From positions 434,001 to 498,000 of the forward strand of contig JBAOIA010000012.1 of assembly GCA_037045145.1 (NCBI GenBank): DNA of 64,000 bases, given 5' to 3'. The notes beneath the pieces are model-generated. The model was not told the DNA's origin, searched no databases, and saw nothing but the letters and a program-made list of their open reading frames with translations. Each line of letters starts with the position of its first letter. Within the stretch, counting starts at the first letter, position 1. This stretch comes from Bacteroidia bacterium (GTDB lineage Bacteria; Bacteroidota; Bacteroidia; AKYH767-A; OLB10). Shown piece after piece: positions 17,258 to 25,840 of this stretch. The translations under genes and the position numbers were made by a program.

Positions 17258-18369
17258 TTTTTAAGTTTTAAAGCATTGACCTTATTGTTGAATTTTTCCA
17301 TAATAATTTCTTCCCGTAGCGAAATATCTATCTGTGTAAATTCCTGCTTAATCATTACAGAAAGTGCCTCGCGCATAGCTTCGGGCGTGTCTGCAACAGT
17401 GCAAAGTTGCTCCAATCCCGTATTTTGAACCATTGGGGTGTTTACGAGTGCAAAACGGCCGCTGAAAAGTGCAGAAAGCAGTTTGAGCTTAATCCCTGTC
17501 GGCTGAAAAGTTGGCAGCACATTTATATGTGCATCCAAAACCAAATCGTTAATCTGCTTTGTATTCAAGTCACTGAGTAAAGTAATATTATTCTTTCTCT
17601 GAACTGCATCTCTTAAATTAACACCCGGTTTGCTGCCGGCTATGAGTAAGGTTACGGGTGAGTTTTTAAAAACTTCCTGCACTAAATAGAGTGCAGCCAT
17701 ATCATTTTCGCCAATAGCAAGATTGCCATGATAAAATGCATAAGCACCTTTGCCGACTCTGGAACTTACTTTTGTAAAGGAATGAAATGCAGGAATGTAA
17801 TGCGCATTTCCATACTTACTCTTAAAATATTGGGTGTCGTTAGGCGAAATGGCAGCTATCACGTCTGCATTTGATAAAATATTTTCATAAATCTCTAATT
17901 TATTTGATTCGTTATAGTAATAGTATCTCTTAAAGATGTTTGATTCTGCCTTAGCCAAATTTTTATAATACTCATGTTCTATATTATGTGTTCTGACAAT
18001 TTTCCTTCGCTGCTTCAGTCTTTCATCGTTCAAAAAATGTGTGCTATGTAATCCTTCAAACAGAATGGGATGCTCATCAGAAAGAAGGTTTTTAATCAGT
18101 TGCTCTGACGAGCGTGATACAACAATATATGGCTCTTTGAGGAATAGCTGAGACTTAGAAACATCGCGCTGATAGTAATGTACTGACTCACACAACTCTT
18201 CCAGAATTCTTGAAGACTGGCGGCCATACTGAAATGCATGCAGGTGAACTTTTACTCCGGCAGAAACAAGAGCACGCAGTTTAAAAAACACATCAATAAC
18301 ACCACCATAATTTGCAGGATATGGTATATCAAAGCTAATAATATGTAAATGCCTGCCGCTGTTCTTCAC
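17245..18369 (-). CDS. Glycosyltransferase, GT-B fold (GT1/GT4-like)
   Basis: Seen: N-terminal Rossmann half beginning HIISFDIPYPANYGGVIDVF, RTHNIEHEYYKNLAKAESN typical of GT4 mannosyl or glucosyl transferases, and a C-terminal nucleotide-sugar half with YHGNLAIGENDMAALYLV, LLIAGSKPG and the donor-contact region VLPTFQPTGIKLKLLSALFSG. At 374 residues it is full length, cytoplasmic and without membrane segments. Donor and acceptor cannot be read from the sequence. It follows a second glycosyltransferase by 15 bp, so both probably act on the same surface glycan. The N-terminus (MKNSGRHLHI) may start one or two codons differently. Confidence 0.78.
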   Translation of the reverse strand: MKNSGRHLHIISFDIPYPANYGGVIDVFFKLRALVSAGVKVHLHAFQYGRQSSRILEELCESVHYYQRDVSKSQLFLKEPYIVVSRSSEQLIKNLLSDEHPILFEGLHSTHFLNDERLKQRRKIVRTHNIEHEYYKNLAKAESNIFKRYYYYNESNKLEIYENILSNADVIAAISPNDTQYFKSKYGNAHYIPAFHSFTKVSSRVGKGAYAFYHGNLAIGENDMAALYLVQEVFKNSPVTLLIAGSKPGVNLRDAVQRKNNITLLSDLNTKQINDLVLDAHINVLPTFQPTGIKLKLLSALFSGRFALVNTPMVQNTGLEQLCTVADTPEAMREALSVMIKQEFTQIDISLREEIIMEKFNNKVNALKLKNLIF

Positions 18370-18384
18370 AATGTGTCTTAAAGT

Positions 18385-19524
18385 TTATTGGGTTCGCTCA
18401 GAGGATAAAATCAAATCAATCAATACTTTCTTTTCACTTTGCCAACATAAATCTGTTGCTACAATTCTACAATTTTCTTTATAATCGTCATAAAGTTCTT
18501 TTTCACTAATTAAGCCATTCATAGCATTAGCTATTGCTTGAGGTGAGTTTTGAGACAGTACAATTCCTGTTCTGTACACATTTACAATTGCCGCTACTTC
18601 TGGCAAATCTGTTGCGATAACAGGAATTTCTGCATGTATGTAATCAAAAAGCTTGTTAGGCAAACTGAATCTATAATTGATGTTGGTGTCTTTATCCAAT
18701 GTAAGTCCTGCAAAGCATGATGCGGTTACCGCCATCAATTCCTCACGTGAAATCTTAGGATGAATAATCACTTTATGAGCTACATTATGTTTATGTGCTA
18801 ATTCTTTCAGCTGATGAAAAACATCACCTCCTCCAATAATAAGTAACATAGCATCTACATCTTTCATAGCTTCAACTGCCTCCTCTGCCCCTCTGTCAAT
18901 ATTGATTCCTGCCCCTTGTAAGATAAACACCTTCTTATCATCAGAAAACCCGACAGAGCGTTTCCATTGGACTACATCGAAAATAATCCTATTTGTTTTA
19001 TCAGGAACATTACGAACAACATGCACAATGTTACCATACTGCTGGCTATAAAGATTTGCAATTGAACGATTAACTGTAATGACATTTTTTAGTTTCGGAA
19101 AAATAAAAGATTCAACCTTTGTCCATATTTTGCGTGCAAAGTGATTTTTTTGCAATTCAGGAACACCAGTAAAATACTCATGGCTGTCATAAATCAACAC
19201 ACTTCCTTTCAGTCGAGACACCAAATAATTCGGCAAGAGTGTATCTAAGTCATTTGAAAAAAGCACATCAGCTTTTTTAAAAATTAAAAAGAGGATAAGT
19301 CTCACTTGAAACAATGCATAGAACAATGGACCTTTGTTTATAGGCATATTAAAACGCTTTACTTGCAAACCATTCATCTCATAAACCGGCAAACTTTGCG
19401 GCAACTTTCGACCTACAATAATAATCTGATAGTTAAGCTCAGAAAATGCTGACGCTGTTCTTCTAACCCGTTGATCAGTAGCTATATCATTAATTACGGA
19501 AATTATAACCTTTTTCTGCGCCAT
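18385..19524 (-). CDS. Glycosyltransferase, GT4-like
   Basis: Seen: ISVINDIATDQRVRRTASAF at the N-terminus, a recurrent start in Bacteroidota GT4 proteins, DSHEYFTGVPELQ in the acceptor half, VFILQGAGINIDRGAEEAVE and IIGGGDVFHQLKELA in the donor half, and GLTLDKDTNINYRFSLPNKL followed by IHAEIPVIATDLPEVAAIV, the usual donor-binding glutamate region. The 379-residue length is usual. It is transcribed toward the next glycosyltransferase with a 15-bp gap and lies 46 bp downstream of rpoD on the same strand, so readthrough from rpoD is possible. The sugar specificity is unknown. Confidence 0.8.
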   Translation of the reverse strand: MAQKKVIISVINDIATDQRVRRTASAFSELNYQIIIVGRKLPQSLPVYEMNGLQVKRFNMPINKGPLFYALFQVRLILFLIFKKADVLFSNDLDTLLPNYLVSRLKGSVLIYDSHEYFTGVPELQKNHFARKIWTKVESFIFPKLKNVITVNRSIANLYSQQYGNIVHVVRNVPDKTNRIIFDVVQWKRSVGFSDDKKVFILQGAGINIDRGAEEAVEAMKDVDAMLLIIGGGDVFHQLKELAHKHNVAHKVIIHPKISREELMAVTASCFAGLTLDKDTNINYRFSLPNKLFDYIHAEIPVIATDLPEVAAIVNVYRTGIVLSQNSPQAIANAMNGLISEKELYDDYKENCRIVATDLCWQSEKKVLIDLILSSERTQ

Positions 19525-19570
19525 TCTTTGTTGATGTGGCGAAGGTAAAACATTGACCTTAAAATTTAAA

Positions 19571-20434
19571 TCAGGCTAAATAATCTTTAAGCAATTTGTT
19601 TCTGGAACCTGAACGCAATCTTCTTATGGCTTTCTCTTTTATTTGTCTAACACGTTCTCTCGTTAAACCAAATTTTGCACCTATTTCGTCCAATGAAAAA
19701 CTATGCGAAACTCCTATTCCATAAAACAACTTAACTACATCGCGTTCACGCTCTGTCAGTGTTTTTAAGGAACGGTCAATTTCTTTACGAAGCGACTCAT
19801 TCATGAGTCCGTAATCTGCATCAGGCGCGTCATTATTTTGCATAACATCAAGCAAGGTTGCTTCTTCGTTACCTGCAAATGGTGCATCCATACTTACATG
19901 TTTGCCGGGCGACTTCAATGTGTCGGAAATTTTTTCAATCGGCACTTCCATTATTTCAGCTATTTCTTCTGCAGAAGGTTCACGTTCATATTCTTGTTCC
20001 AATTTTGAAAAAACTTTATTTATTTTTCTTAGAGAACCTACCTGATTTAACGGAAGTCGGACAATGCGAGCCTGCTCAGCAATAGCCTGCAATATACTCT
20101 GACGGATCCACCATACAGCATAAGATATAAACTTAAATCCTCTGGTTTCATCAAAGCGTGATGCTGCTTTGATAAGTCCCAGATTGCCTTCGTTAATCAA
20201 ATCAGGAAGGCTTAAACCTTGATTCTGATATTGTTTGGAAACAGACACAACAAACCTCAAATTAGCTCTAGTTAATTTACTCAATGCCTCTTCATCGCCC
20301 TCTCGAATTCTGCGAGCTAAATTTGCTTCTTCCTCTGCAGTAATCATGCCTTCGCGGCTTATTTCCTGAAGGTATTTTTCCAACGATTGGCTTTCTCTGT
20401 TGGTTATGGACTTTTGAATGCGTAGCTGCCTCAT
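19571..20434 (-). CDS. rpoD: Primary RNA polymerase sigma factor (short Bacteroidota RpoD)
   Basis: Seen: the N-terminus MRQLRIQKSITNRESQSLEK, regions 1.2-2 (YLQEISREGMITAEEEANLA, NLRFVVSVSKQYQNQGLSLP, GFKFISYAVWWIRQSI), region 3, and region 4 with an HTH (GLTRERVRQIKEKAIRRLR). At 287 residues it lacks the long region 1.1 and the non-conserved insert of proteobacterial RpoD, as expected for the Bacteroidota primary sigma that reads TTTG/TAnnTTTG promoters. A longer frame back to 20503 would start with TTG and add hydrophobic residues absent from the family, and the promoter -7 box lies inside that extension, so the ATG at 20434 is preferred. Confidence 0.93.
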   Translation of the reverse strand: MRQLRIQKSITNRESQSLEKYLQEISREGMITAEEEANLARRIREGDEEALSKLTRANLRFVVSVSKQYQNQGLSLPDLINEGNLGLIKAASRFDETRGFKFISYAVWWIRQSILQAIAEQARIVRLPLNQVGSLRKINKVFSKLEQEYEREPSAEEIAEIMEVPIEKISDTLKSPGKHVSMDAPFAGNEEATLLDVMQNNDAPDADYGLMNESLRKEIDRSLKTLTERERDVVKLFYGIGVSHSFSLDEIGAKFGLTRERVRQIKEKAIRRLRSGSRNKLLKDYLA

Positions 20435-20455
20435 AAATTGTTTCGGTTTATCATA

Positions 20456-20488
20456 CAAAGTTAATAGTAAAAAAATCATTAATCCAAA
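20456..20488 (-). promoter_or_regulatory. Bacteroidota promoter for rpoD
   Basis: The minus strand has TTTG (20485-20488), a 21-bp spacer and TAACTTTG (20456-20463). Predicted start near 20450, giving a short leader of about 16 bases before the rpoD ATG. Both boxes match the consensus fully. Confidence 0.65.
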
Positions 20489-20559
20489 AAAATATTCAAC
20501 CAAATTGCATCATATGTTCAAAAAGATTTCCACAAATTGAAAATGTCATAGTCTGTTTT

Positions 20560-20591
20560 TTTGTGATTCCGGAAAATGATTAATTACTTTG
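20560..20591 (+). promoter_or_regulatory. Bacteroidota promoter for the TPP-riboswitch transcript
   Basis: TTTG (20560-20563), a 20-bp spacer and TTACTTTG (20584-20591), one mismatch from TAnnTTTG. The predicted start, about 20597, falls just before the riboswitch core. It is divergent from the rpoD promoter in the same 305-bp intergenic region. Confidence 0.55.
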
Positions 20592-20598
20592 TGTCATC

Positions 20599-20682
20599 AA
20601 AAGGGGTGCTTCCTTTAATGAAAGGAATGCTGAGATTATACCCATAACCTGATCAGGATAATGCCTGCGTAGGGATAGGTAA
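20599..20682 (+). ncRNA. TPP riboswitch (THI element)
   Basis: Seen: GGGGTGC (20603-20609), a perfect 7-bp P3 stem TTCCTTT/AAAGGAA (20610-20616 with 20621-20627), the pyrimidine-sensing GCTGAGAT (20629-20636), ACCC (20640-20643), and the pyrophosphate-sensing ACCTGATC...GGATAATGCC...GCGTAGGGA (20647-20675). The P5-type stem is CAGG/CCTG where many aptamers have CTGG/CCAG, a compensated change that argues for a real RNA. The P1 stem is weak by eye. A 7-bp inverted repeat GTAACAT/ATGTTAC (20679-20685 with 20718-20724) follows directly and ends 15 bases before the receptor ATG; it may be part of the expression platform. No poly-T terminator is present, so translational control is more likely. 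Thiamin pyrophosphate should switch the receptor off. Confidence 0.93.
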
Positions 20683-20739
20683 CATTCTTTAATTGCACCT
20701 GCAACCTTTTGTTTGTGATGTTACTTAAAAAATAATAAG

Positions 20740-23193
20740 ATGGTTAAAAAAATTTCTCTGTTACTTTTAGCTTTAAGCTTCTGCCGCTTTTCTAATGCGC
20801 AGTTCGACCTATCAGGAGTTGTGACAACGAATGATGGTAAAAAAATTGAACATGCAGTGGTTACCCTTAAAGAATCGCTGTTTCGAAATTTTTCAGATGA
20901 AAAAGGAAGATTCACATTCTATAATCTCAAACCAGGCAAATACACTTTGCAAGTATATCAGCTTGGCTATCATGAATACAGTAGTGAAATTAACCTGACA
21001 AGTAACCAACATATAGAGGTGTTACTATTCAAAAAAGCGTTTGTAACTGACGAGGTAATTATTCAGTCTTCAAGAATGAAAAGCAAAATACCCATTGCAC
21101 AAAACAGTCTGAATAAAAATGAAATTGAAGCAATGAATTCCGGAAAAGATGTACCTTCAATTATGGACCAACTTACAGGTGTTGTGGTGAGTAGTGATGC
21201 AGGTGCAGGCATTGGCTACACAGGTATTCGTGTGCGCGGAAGTGATGCAACAAGAATTAATTTTACCATAAATGGTATTCCCATTAATGATGCGGAATCG
21301 CAAAGTATGTATTGGGTTGACATGCCAGACCTGCTTAGTTCAACCAATCAGATACAAGTTCAAAGAGGTGTAGGTACTTCTGTAAATGGTGCAGGCTCAT
21401 TTGGTGCAAGTATTAATATTCTTACAGATCATTTATCAGAGCAACCATATGCTGAAACTAACTTGAGTTACGGAACCTTCAATACAAAAAAGGTAAATCT
21501 ACTTGCCGGTACCGGATTATTGAAAAACAGTTTTGCTTTTGAAACCAGATTATCTTCAGTTAAGTCTGATGGATATGTAGATAGAGCAACATCAGATTTA
21601 AAATCGTTTTATTTTTCAGGAGGGTATTTTGGAAAAAAGTCGATGCTGAAAGCAGTAATTTTTTCCGGAATCGAAAAAACTTATCAATCATGGTATGGTG
21701 TTCCGGAGTCAAGATATAAAAATGACAAACAGGGAATGATGAATTATATTTACCGTAACGGTTTAGATGAAGAAGATGCTACCAACCTTCTCGAATCCGG
21801 AAGGAAATACAATTACTATTTATATCCGGGACAAACAGACAACTACCAACAGGACAATTATCAATTACATTTCTCGCATCAGATAAACAACCTGTTTACA
21901 TTAAATGTTGCAGCACACATGACACGTGGAAAAGGCTACTATGAAGAGTTTAAAAAAAATGCAAAGTTTAGCGACTATGGTTTGCCCTCTTTACAAATTC
22001 AGGATACAGTAATTACCAAAACAAATCTTGTAAGAAGAAAATGGCTCGACAATTATTTTTATGGTATGATTTACTCTTTAACTTACGAGAATAAAAACAT
22101 TGAAATAAAAACCGGAGGCGGTATCAATCAGTATGATGGTGATCATTATGGCAAAATAGTTAAAGGAGACTATATTCCAATAGCATCTGAAAATTACACT
22201 TACTACCAAAATAACGGGTTAAAAAACAATCTCAACCATTGGATAAAAGGAACATTAAACATGAGTGAACATTTCATTGTATATGCAGACATGCAATATC
22301 GTTACGTGCATTATCGTTTTACAGGATTTGATGATTTTGCTAAAACAGCTAATCAGGTGGCAGAGTTTCACTTTTTCAATCCAAAGGCAGGAGTTACTTT
22401 TTTAAGAAATGAAAATGAAAGCGGATGGTTGTCTTTTGCGATTGGAAACAAAGAACCATCAAGAGATGATTTTACCGAGTCAACTTCAATATCACGACCC
22501 AAACGAGAGAATCTTATAGATTTTGAAGCGGGCTATTCAATAAGAATAAAAAAAACAAAATTGAGTATAAACGCCTATTATATGCAATACAATGACCAAT
22601 TGATTTTAACAGGGAAAATTAATGATGTTGGCAACTATACCAGACAAAATGTAAAAAACAGTTATAGAAGAGGTTTAGAAGCAGAATGTAATTTTAATGC
22701 AGGTAGAATATTATCCATTTCAGGTAATGTAACCTTAAGTGAAAACAAAATTCTGAACTATATGGAATTTGTTGATCAGTACGATGCAGATTTTAATTAC
22801 ATTGGTCAGCAGGAAAATACTTATAACAAAACAAACATTGCATTTTCTCCTTCGATAGTTGCTGCTGCCGGTATTGAATTAAAACCCTTAAAAAAGCTTA
22901 GCATTAAACTCACCGAAAAGTATGTTGGAAAACAATATTTGGATAACACCTCTTCGGAAGATAAATCATTAAATGCCTTTGCCTACACAAACATATCTGC
23001 ACATTATACTTTTAAAATATTCAAAAGCATTGAAACCGAAGCAGGAGTTTCTGTATTTAATTTATTTAATGAAATGTATTCAAGCAATGGCTATACTTAT
23101 GGTTACTTATATGATGGCTTGAAGGTTAATGAAAATTTCTACTACCCTCAAGCAGGAACTCATACTATGATATCTGCTAAATTCAGATTTTAA
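20740..23193 (+). CDS. TonB-dependent receptor under TPP riboswitch control (predicted thiamin uptake)
   Basis: Seen: signal peptide (residues 1-20), a carboxypeptidase-regulatory-like N-terminal domain (FDLSGVVTTNDGKKIEHAVV, PGKYTLQVYQLGY), a plug domain (MDQLTGVVVSS, IRVRGSDATRINFTINGIP, VQRGVGTSVNGAGSFGASIN), and a 22-strand-type barrel ending in aromatic-terminated HTMISAKFRF. The 817-residue length is typical. Known: TPP-riboswitch-linked TonB receptors in Bacteroidota have been predicted to import thiamin or its precursors. No thi genes, pnuT or thiamin pyrophosphokinase flank it, so the inner-membrane step must be encoded elsewhere. Its 3' end overlaps convergent dapF by 11 bp. Confidence 0.9.
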   Translation: MVKKISLLLLALSFCRFSNAQFDLSGVVTTNDGKKIEHAVVTLKESLFRNFSDEKGRFTFYNLKPGKYTLQVYQLGYHEYSSEINLTSNQHIEVLLFKKAFVTDEVIIQSSRMKSKIPIAQNSLNKNEIEAMNSGKDVPSIMDQLTGVVVSSDAGAGIGYTGIRVRGSDATRINFTINGIPINDAESQSMYWVDMPDLLSSTNQIQVQRGVGTSVNGAGSFGASINILTDHLSEQPYAETNLSYGTFNTKKVNLLAGTGLLKNSFAFETRLSSVKSDGYVDRATSDLKSFYFSGGYFGKKSMLKAVIFSGIEKTYQSWYGVPESRYKNDKQGMMNYIYRNGLDEEDATNLLESGRKYNYYLYPGQTDNYQQDNYQLHFSHQINNLFTLNVAAHMTRGKGYYEEFKKNAKFSDYGLPSLQIQDTVITKTNLVRRKWLDNYFYGMIYSLTYENKNIEIKTGGGINQYDGDHYGKIVKGDYIPIASENYTYYQNNGLKNNLNHWIKGTLNMSEHFIVYADMQYRYVHYRFTGFDDFAKTANQVAEFHFFNPKAGVTFLRNENESGWLSFAIGNKEPSRDDFTESTSISRPKRENLIDFEAGYSIRIKKTKLSINAYYMQYNDQLILTGKINDVGNYTRQNVKNSYRRGLEAECNFNAGRILSISGNVTLSENKILNYMEFVDQYDADFNYIGQQENTYNKTNIAFSPSIVAAAGIELKPLKKLSIKLTEKYVGKQYLDNTSSEDKSLNAFAYTNISAHYTFKIFKSIETEAGVSVFNLFNEMYSSNGYTYGYLYDGLKVNENFYYPQAGTHTMISAKFRF

Positions 23194-23977
23194 TTTCACC
23201 ATCAAAAACTTTCATGGCAGCACCTGTTAAGACAATTTTACTGTAATGATTATCTTTAGCAGAGAATGTAACATTCAGGCTTCCGCCACGTGCAATCATA
23301 TTTACAGAAGTGCTTTTTGTTAAACCTGAATAGTGGGCAGCAATTGCTGAAGCTGTAATACCTGTTCCGCAGGCAAGAGTTTCATCTTCTACTCCACGTT
23401 CATAAGTTCTGATGTTTGATGCTTTGTTTTTATATGCAACAAAATTTACATTGATACCTTTTGCTTTAAAAGTACTGTTGTTTCTTATCCTTCTCCCTTC
23501 TTTAACAACATCAATTTTTTCTGTATCATCAACAAACTTCACATAATGTGGTGAGCCTGTATTCAACACAAAATTTCCATTGTGCTTTTTTATCTCCAAC
23601 ACATCGGACATTGAAACACTCACAATGGCTCGGGATAAATTATTTACCGCATTAATTTTTGCAGTATGCAAACCATCATAGGCCATAAATTGTGTCTTTT
23701 TACCAGCAACACCTATTTGTTTACTAAACAAAACAGCACATCGTGCGCCATTACCACACATGCTGCCAATACGACCATCGGCATTAAAATAAACCATCTC
23801 AAAATCAGAATTTCTGCTATGTTGAATAAAAATAACACCATCTGCACCAATACCAAAATGCCTGTTGCATAACATAGCAATCTGCTTTGGATTCAGTGTG
23901 CTAAACTTGCCTGACCTGTTATCAACCAAAATAAAATCGTTGCCCGCGCCCTGATACTTGCTGAATTTTAGATGCAT
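23183..23977 (-). CDS. dapF: Diaminopimelate epimerase
   Basis: DapF converts LL- to meso-diaminopimelate, feeding lysine and peptidoglycan synthesis. Seen: N-terminal KYQGAGNDFILVDN, the first catalytic Cys in MCGNGARC (Cys74), and the second in DETLACGTGITAS (Cys203), each in its conserved loop. The 264-residue length is full. dapA lies 34 kb away in this window, so the pathway genes are dispersed. It is monocistronic, convergent with the TonB receptor and divergent from degP. Confidence 0.96.
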   Translation of the reverse strand: MHLKFSKYQGAGNDFILVDNRSGKFSTLNPKQIAMLCNRHFGIGADGVIFIQHSRNSDFEMVYFNADGRIGSMCGNGARCAVLFSKQIGVAGKKTQFMAYDGLHTAKINAVNNLSRAIVSVSMSDVLEIKKHNGNFVLNTGSPHYVKFVDDTEKIDVVKEGRRIRNNSTFKAKGINVNFVAYKNKASNIRTYERGVEDETLACGTGITASAIAAHYSGLTKSTSVNMIARGGSLNVTFSAKDNHYSKIVLTGAAMKVFDGEIKI

Positions 23978-24042
23978 TTTTATTCTTTAAAAAACTAAAT
24001 CTTAAGATTAAACGTTGTAAAGCTACGTGAATATTCTGAAAT

Positions 24043-24092
24043 ATTGTTAACGATTGTTAACATGTACTTCATAGTCATTTCACTGATAGTGA
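24043..24092. promoter_or_regulatory. Repeat elements in the dapF-degP divergent region (candidate operators)
   Basis: ATTGTTAAC occurs twice, at 24043-24051 and 24053-24061, in the same orientation with a 10-bp period, which places both copies on one face of the helix. A separate 13-bp palindrome, TCACTGATAGTGA, lies at 24080-24092. Both lie between the starts of dapF and degP. No regulator is known to me for either motif; they are reported as patterns only. Confidence 0.3.
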
Positions 24093-24140
24093 TATAACTT
24101 CGTTGTCGAAATAGAAAGTAAAATATTCAAGATTAAAATA

Positions 24141-25586
24141 ATGATAAGACAGATTAAAAAGGTAGCCGGAATACTTGCCATTGCAGCAATTGGAGGCTTT
24201 ACTTCTTTGGCCATTTACAAACAAACAGAAAAGCCTGTTTTATTTGGTCAGCAAGATAATGTAGTGCCCCTTAAAAGGGTAAGTATGGCAGGTAATACTG
24301 AAGCAGCCATGTTTGACTTTACAGAAGCTGCAGAAAAAGCAGTACCGGCAGTTGTGCACGTTAAAACAACTTATCCTTCACAACCTGTAAGTGGGAATTT
24401 TTTTAATCCATTTAACTTTTGGGGTGCTCCCGGTTATGGCGCACCGCAACCACAACAATCAGCAGGGTCTGGGGTAATTATTTCTGATGATGGATATATT
24501 GTTACCAATAATCACGTTGTTGACAATGCAGACAAAGTTGATGTTACATTAGATGACAAGAGAACTTTCACTGCAAAAGTTATTGGTAAAGATCCTTCAA
24601 CAGATTTGGCATTACTTAAAATTGATCAGACAGGTTTACCTTATTCAAAATTTGCAAATTCAGATGACATTAAAGTAGGTCAATGGGTACTGGCCGTTGG
24701 AAACCCTTTTAATTTAACATCTACTGCAACAGCAGGTATTGTTTCAGCAAAAGGTCGTAATATTCACATTTTAAACGATCAGCAATTTCCAATTGAATCA
24801 TTTATTCAAACGGATGCTGCTGTAAACCCCGGCAATAGCGGTGGAGCATTAGTAAATCTTAATGGTGATTTGGTTGGCATTAATGCTGCCATAGCTTCCA
24901 ACACAGGTTCATATACAGGCTATTCATTTGCCATTCCAGCAAACATTGTACGAAAAGTAACAAAAGATTTATTGGAATATGGTAAGGTACAACGTGGATT
25001 TATTGGAGTGACCTTGCGTGATATTGATCAGCAACTGGCGCAGAATAAAGGATTAAAATCTATGCAGGGTGTATATATTGATGGTGTTGTAAACGGTGGT
25101 GCCGGACAAGCTGCCGGAATAAAACCCGGTGATGTGGTAACAAAAGTTGGTGAGACAACAGTAAATTCTGCTAGTGAACTTCAGGAACAAATTGGCCGTT
25201 TCGGCCCCGGTGATAAAGTTAATCTAACTCTTAATCGCAATGGTTCGGAAAAAAATTATCAGATAGTACTGCGTGACAACAGCGGAGGACAAAGTGTTGA
25301 ACGTGCCAATAACAATGTCAATATGATGGGTGCTGAATTTGGAGAAGTGACTGATAAAGAGAAAAAACAATTAGGGATAAGCAATGGCGTAAAGGTTGCA
25401 GGTTTGCAATCAGGCAAATTGAGAAGTGCCGGTATCCGCGAAGGTTTTATCATTACCAGCATTGACAACAAGAAAATCAATTCTCCTGACGATATTGAAT
25501 CTGCATTAGCCAACAAAAAAGGTGGTGTGCTGATTGAAGGAGTTTATCCCAATGGCATGAGAGCCTATTATGGATTCGGATTATAG
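24141..25586 (+). CDS. degP: Periplasmic serine protease of the DegP/HtrA family
   Basis: Do-family proteases degrade or refold misfolded envelope proteins. Seen: an uncleaved-type N-terminal anchor or signal (residues 7-25), a trypsin-like domain with the triad His125 (VTNNHVVD), Asp155 (STDLALLKI) and Ser233 (NPGNSGGALV), then two PDZ domains (about residues 280-370, GVYIDGVVNGGAGQAAGIKP, and 395-481, KVAGLQSGKLRSAGIREGFI). The 481-residue length fits. An Asn/Phe/Gly/Pro-rich loop (FFNPFNFWGAPGYGAPQPQQ) sits before the catalytic domain at the place of the LA loop. A strong hairpin terminator follows. Confidence 0.93.
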   Translation: MIRQIKKVAGILAIAAIGGFTSLAIYKQTEKPVLFGQQDNVVPLKRVSMAGNTEAAMFDFTEAAEKAVPAVVHVKTTYPSQPVSGNFFNPFNFWGAPGYGAPQPQQSAGSGVIISDDGYIVTNNHVVDNADKVDVTLDDKRTFTAKVIGKDPSTDLALLKIDQTGLPYSKFANSDDIKVGQWVLAVGNPFNLTSTATAGIVSAKGRNIHILNDQQFPIESFIQTDAAVNPGNSGGALVNLNGDLVGINAAIASNTGSYTGYSFAIPANIVRKVTKDLLEYGKVQRGFIGVTLRDIDQQLAQNKGLKSMQGVYIDGVVNGGAGQAAGIKPGDVVTKVGETTVNSASELQEQIGRFGPGDKVNLTLNRNGSEKNYQIVLRDNSGGQSVERANNNVNMMGAEFGEVTDKEKKQLGISNGVKVAGLQSGKLRSAGIREGFIITSIDNKKINSPDDIESALANKKGGVLIEGVYPNGMRAYYGFGL

Positions 25587-25615
25587 ATAGTTTTTCATAG
25601 GTTTGGTTTATAGCG

Positions 25616-25650
25616 AAGGGGGATTCTGAGAATGAATCTCCCTTTGCATT
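25616..25650 (+). terminator. Rho-independent terminator after degP
   Basis: An 11-bp stem, AAGGGGGATTC (25616-25626) with GAATCTCCCTT (25634-25644), contains one G-T wobble and a 7-base loop, and is followed by a modest T-rich tail. The near-symmetric form could also act on the other strand, but no gene converges here. Confidence 0.75.
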
Positions 25651-25767
25651 TTATCGAATCAATGAATAGTACAAGTGTTTTAATTACTCAAATAATAGTT
25701 AATAATCTTGTGTTGAAAACCAATTATGCTTACCTTGCAGTCGCACGATATTTCAATTTTAATAACT

Positions 25768-25775
25768 TACCTTTG
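25768..25775 (+). promoter_or_regulatory. Bacteroidota -7 element for the transglycosylase gene
   Basis: TACCTTTG followed by C matches TAnnTTTGC, predicting a start near 25782 and a leader of about 60 bases. The -33 box is not clear. Confidence 0.45.
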
Positions 25776-25840
25776 CAAAAGATGCAAGAAAACAATAAAA
25801 AAAGTCTAAACAGGTTATGTTTATTTCCGTATCACTATAA

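Noticed and set aside
20435..20503. Longer N-terminus for RpoD starting with TTG
   Set aside because: The extra residues are hydrophobic and foreign to the family, and the promoter -7 box lies within them.
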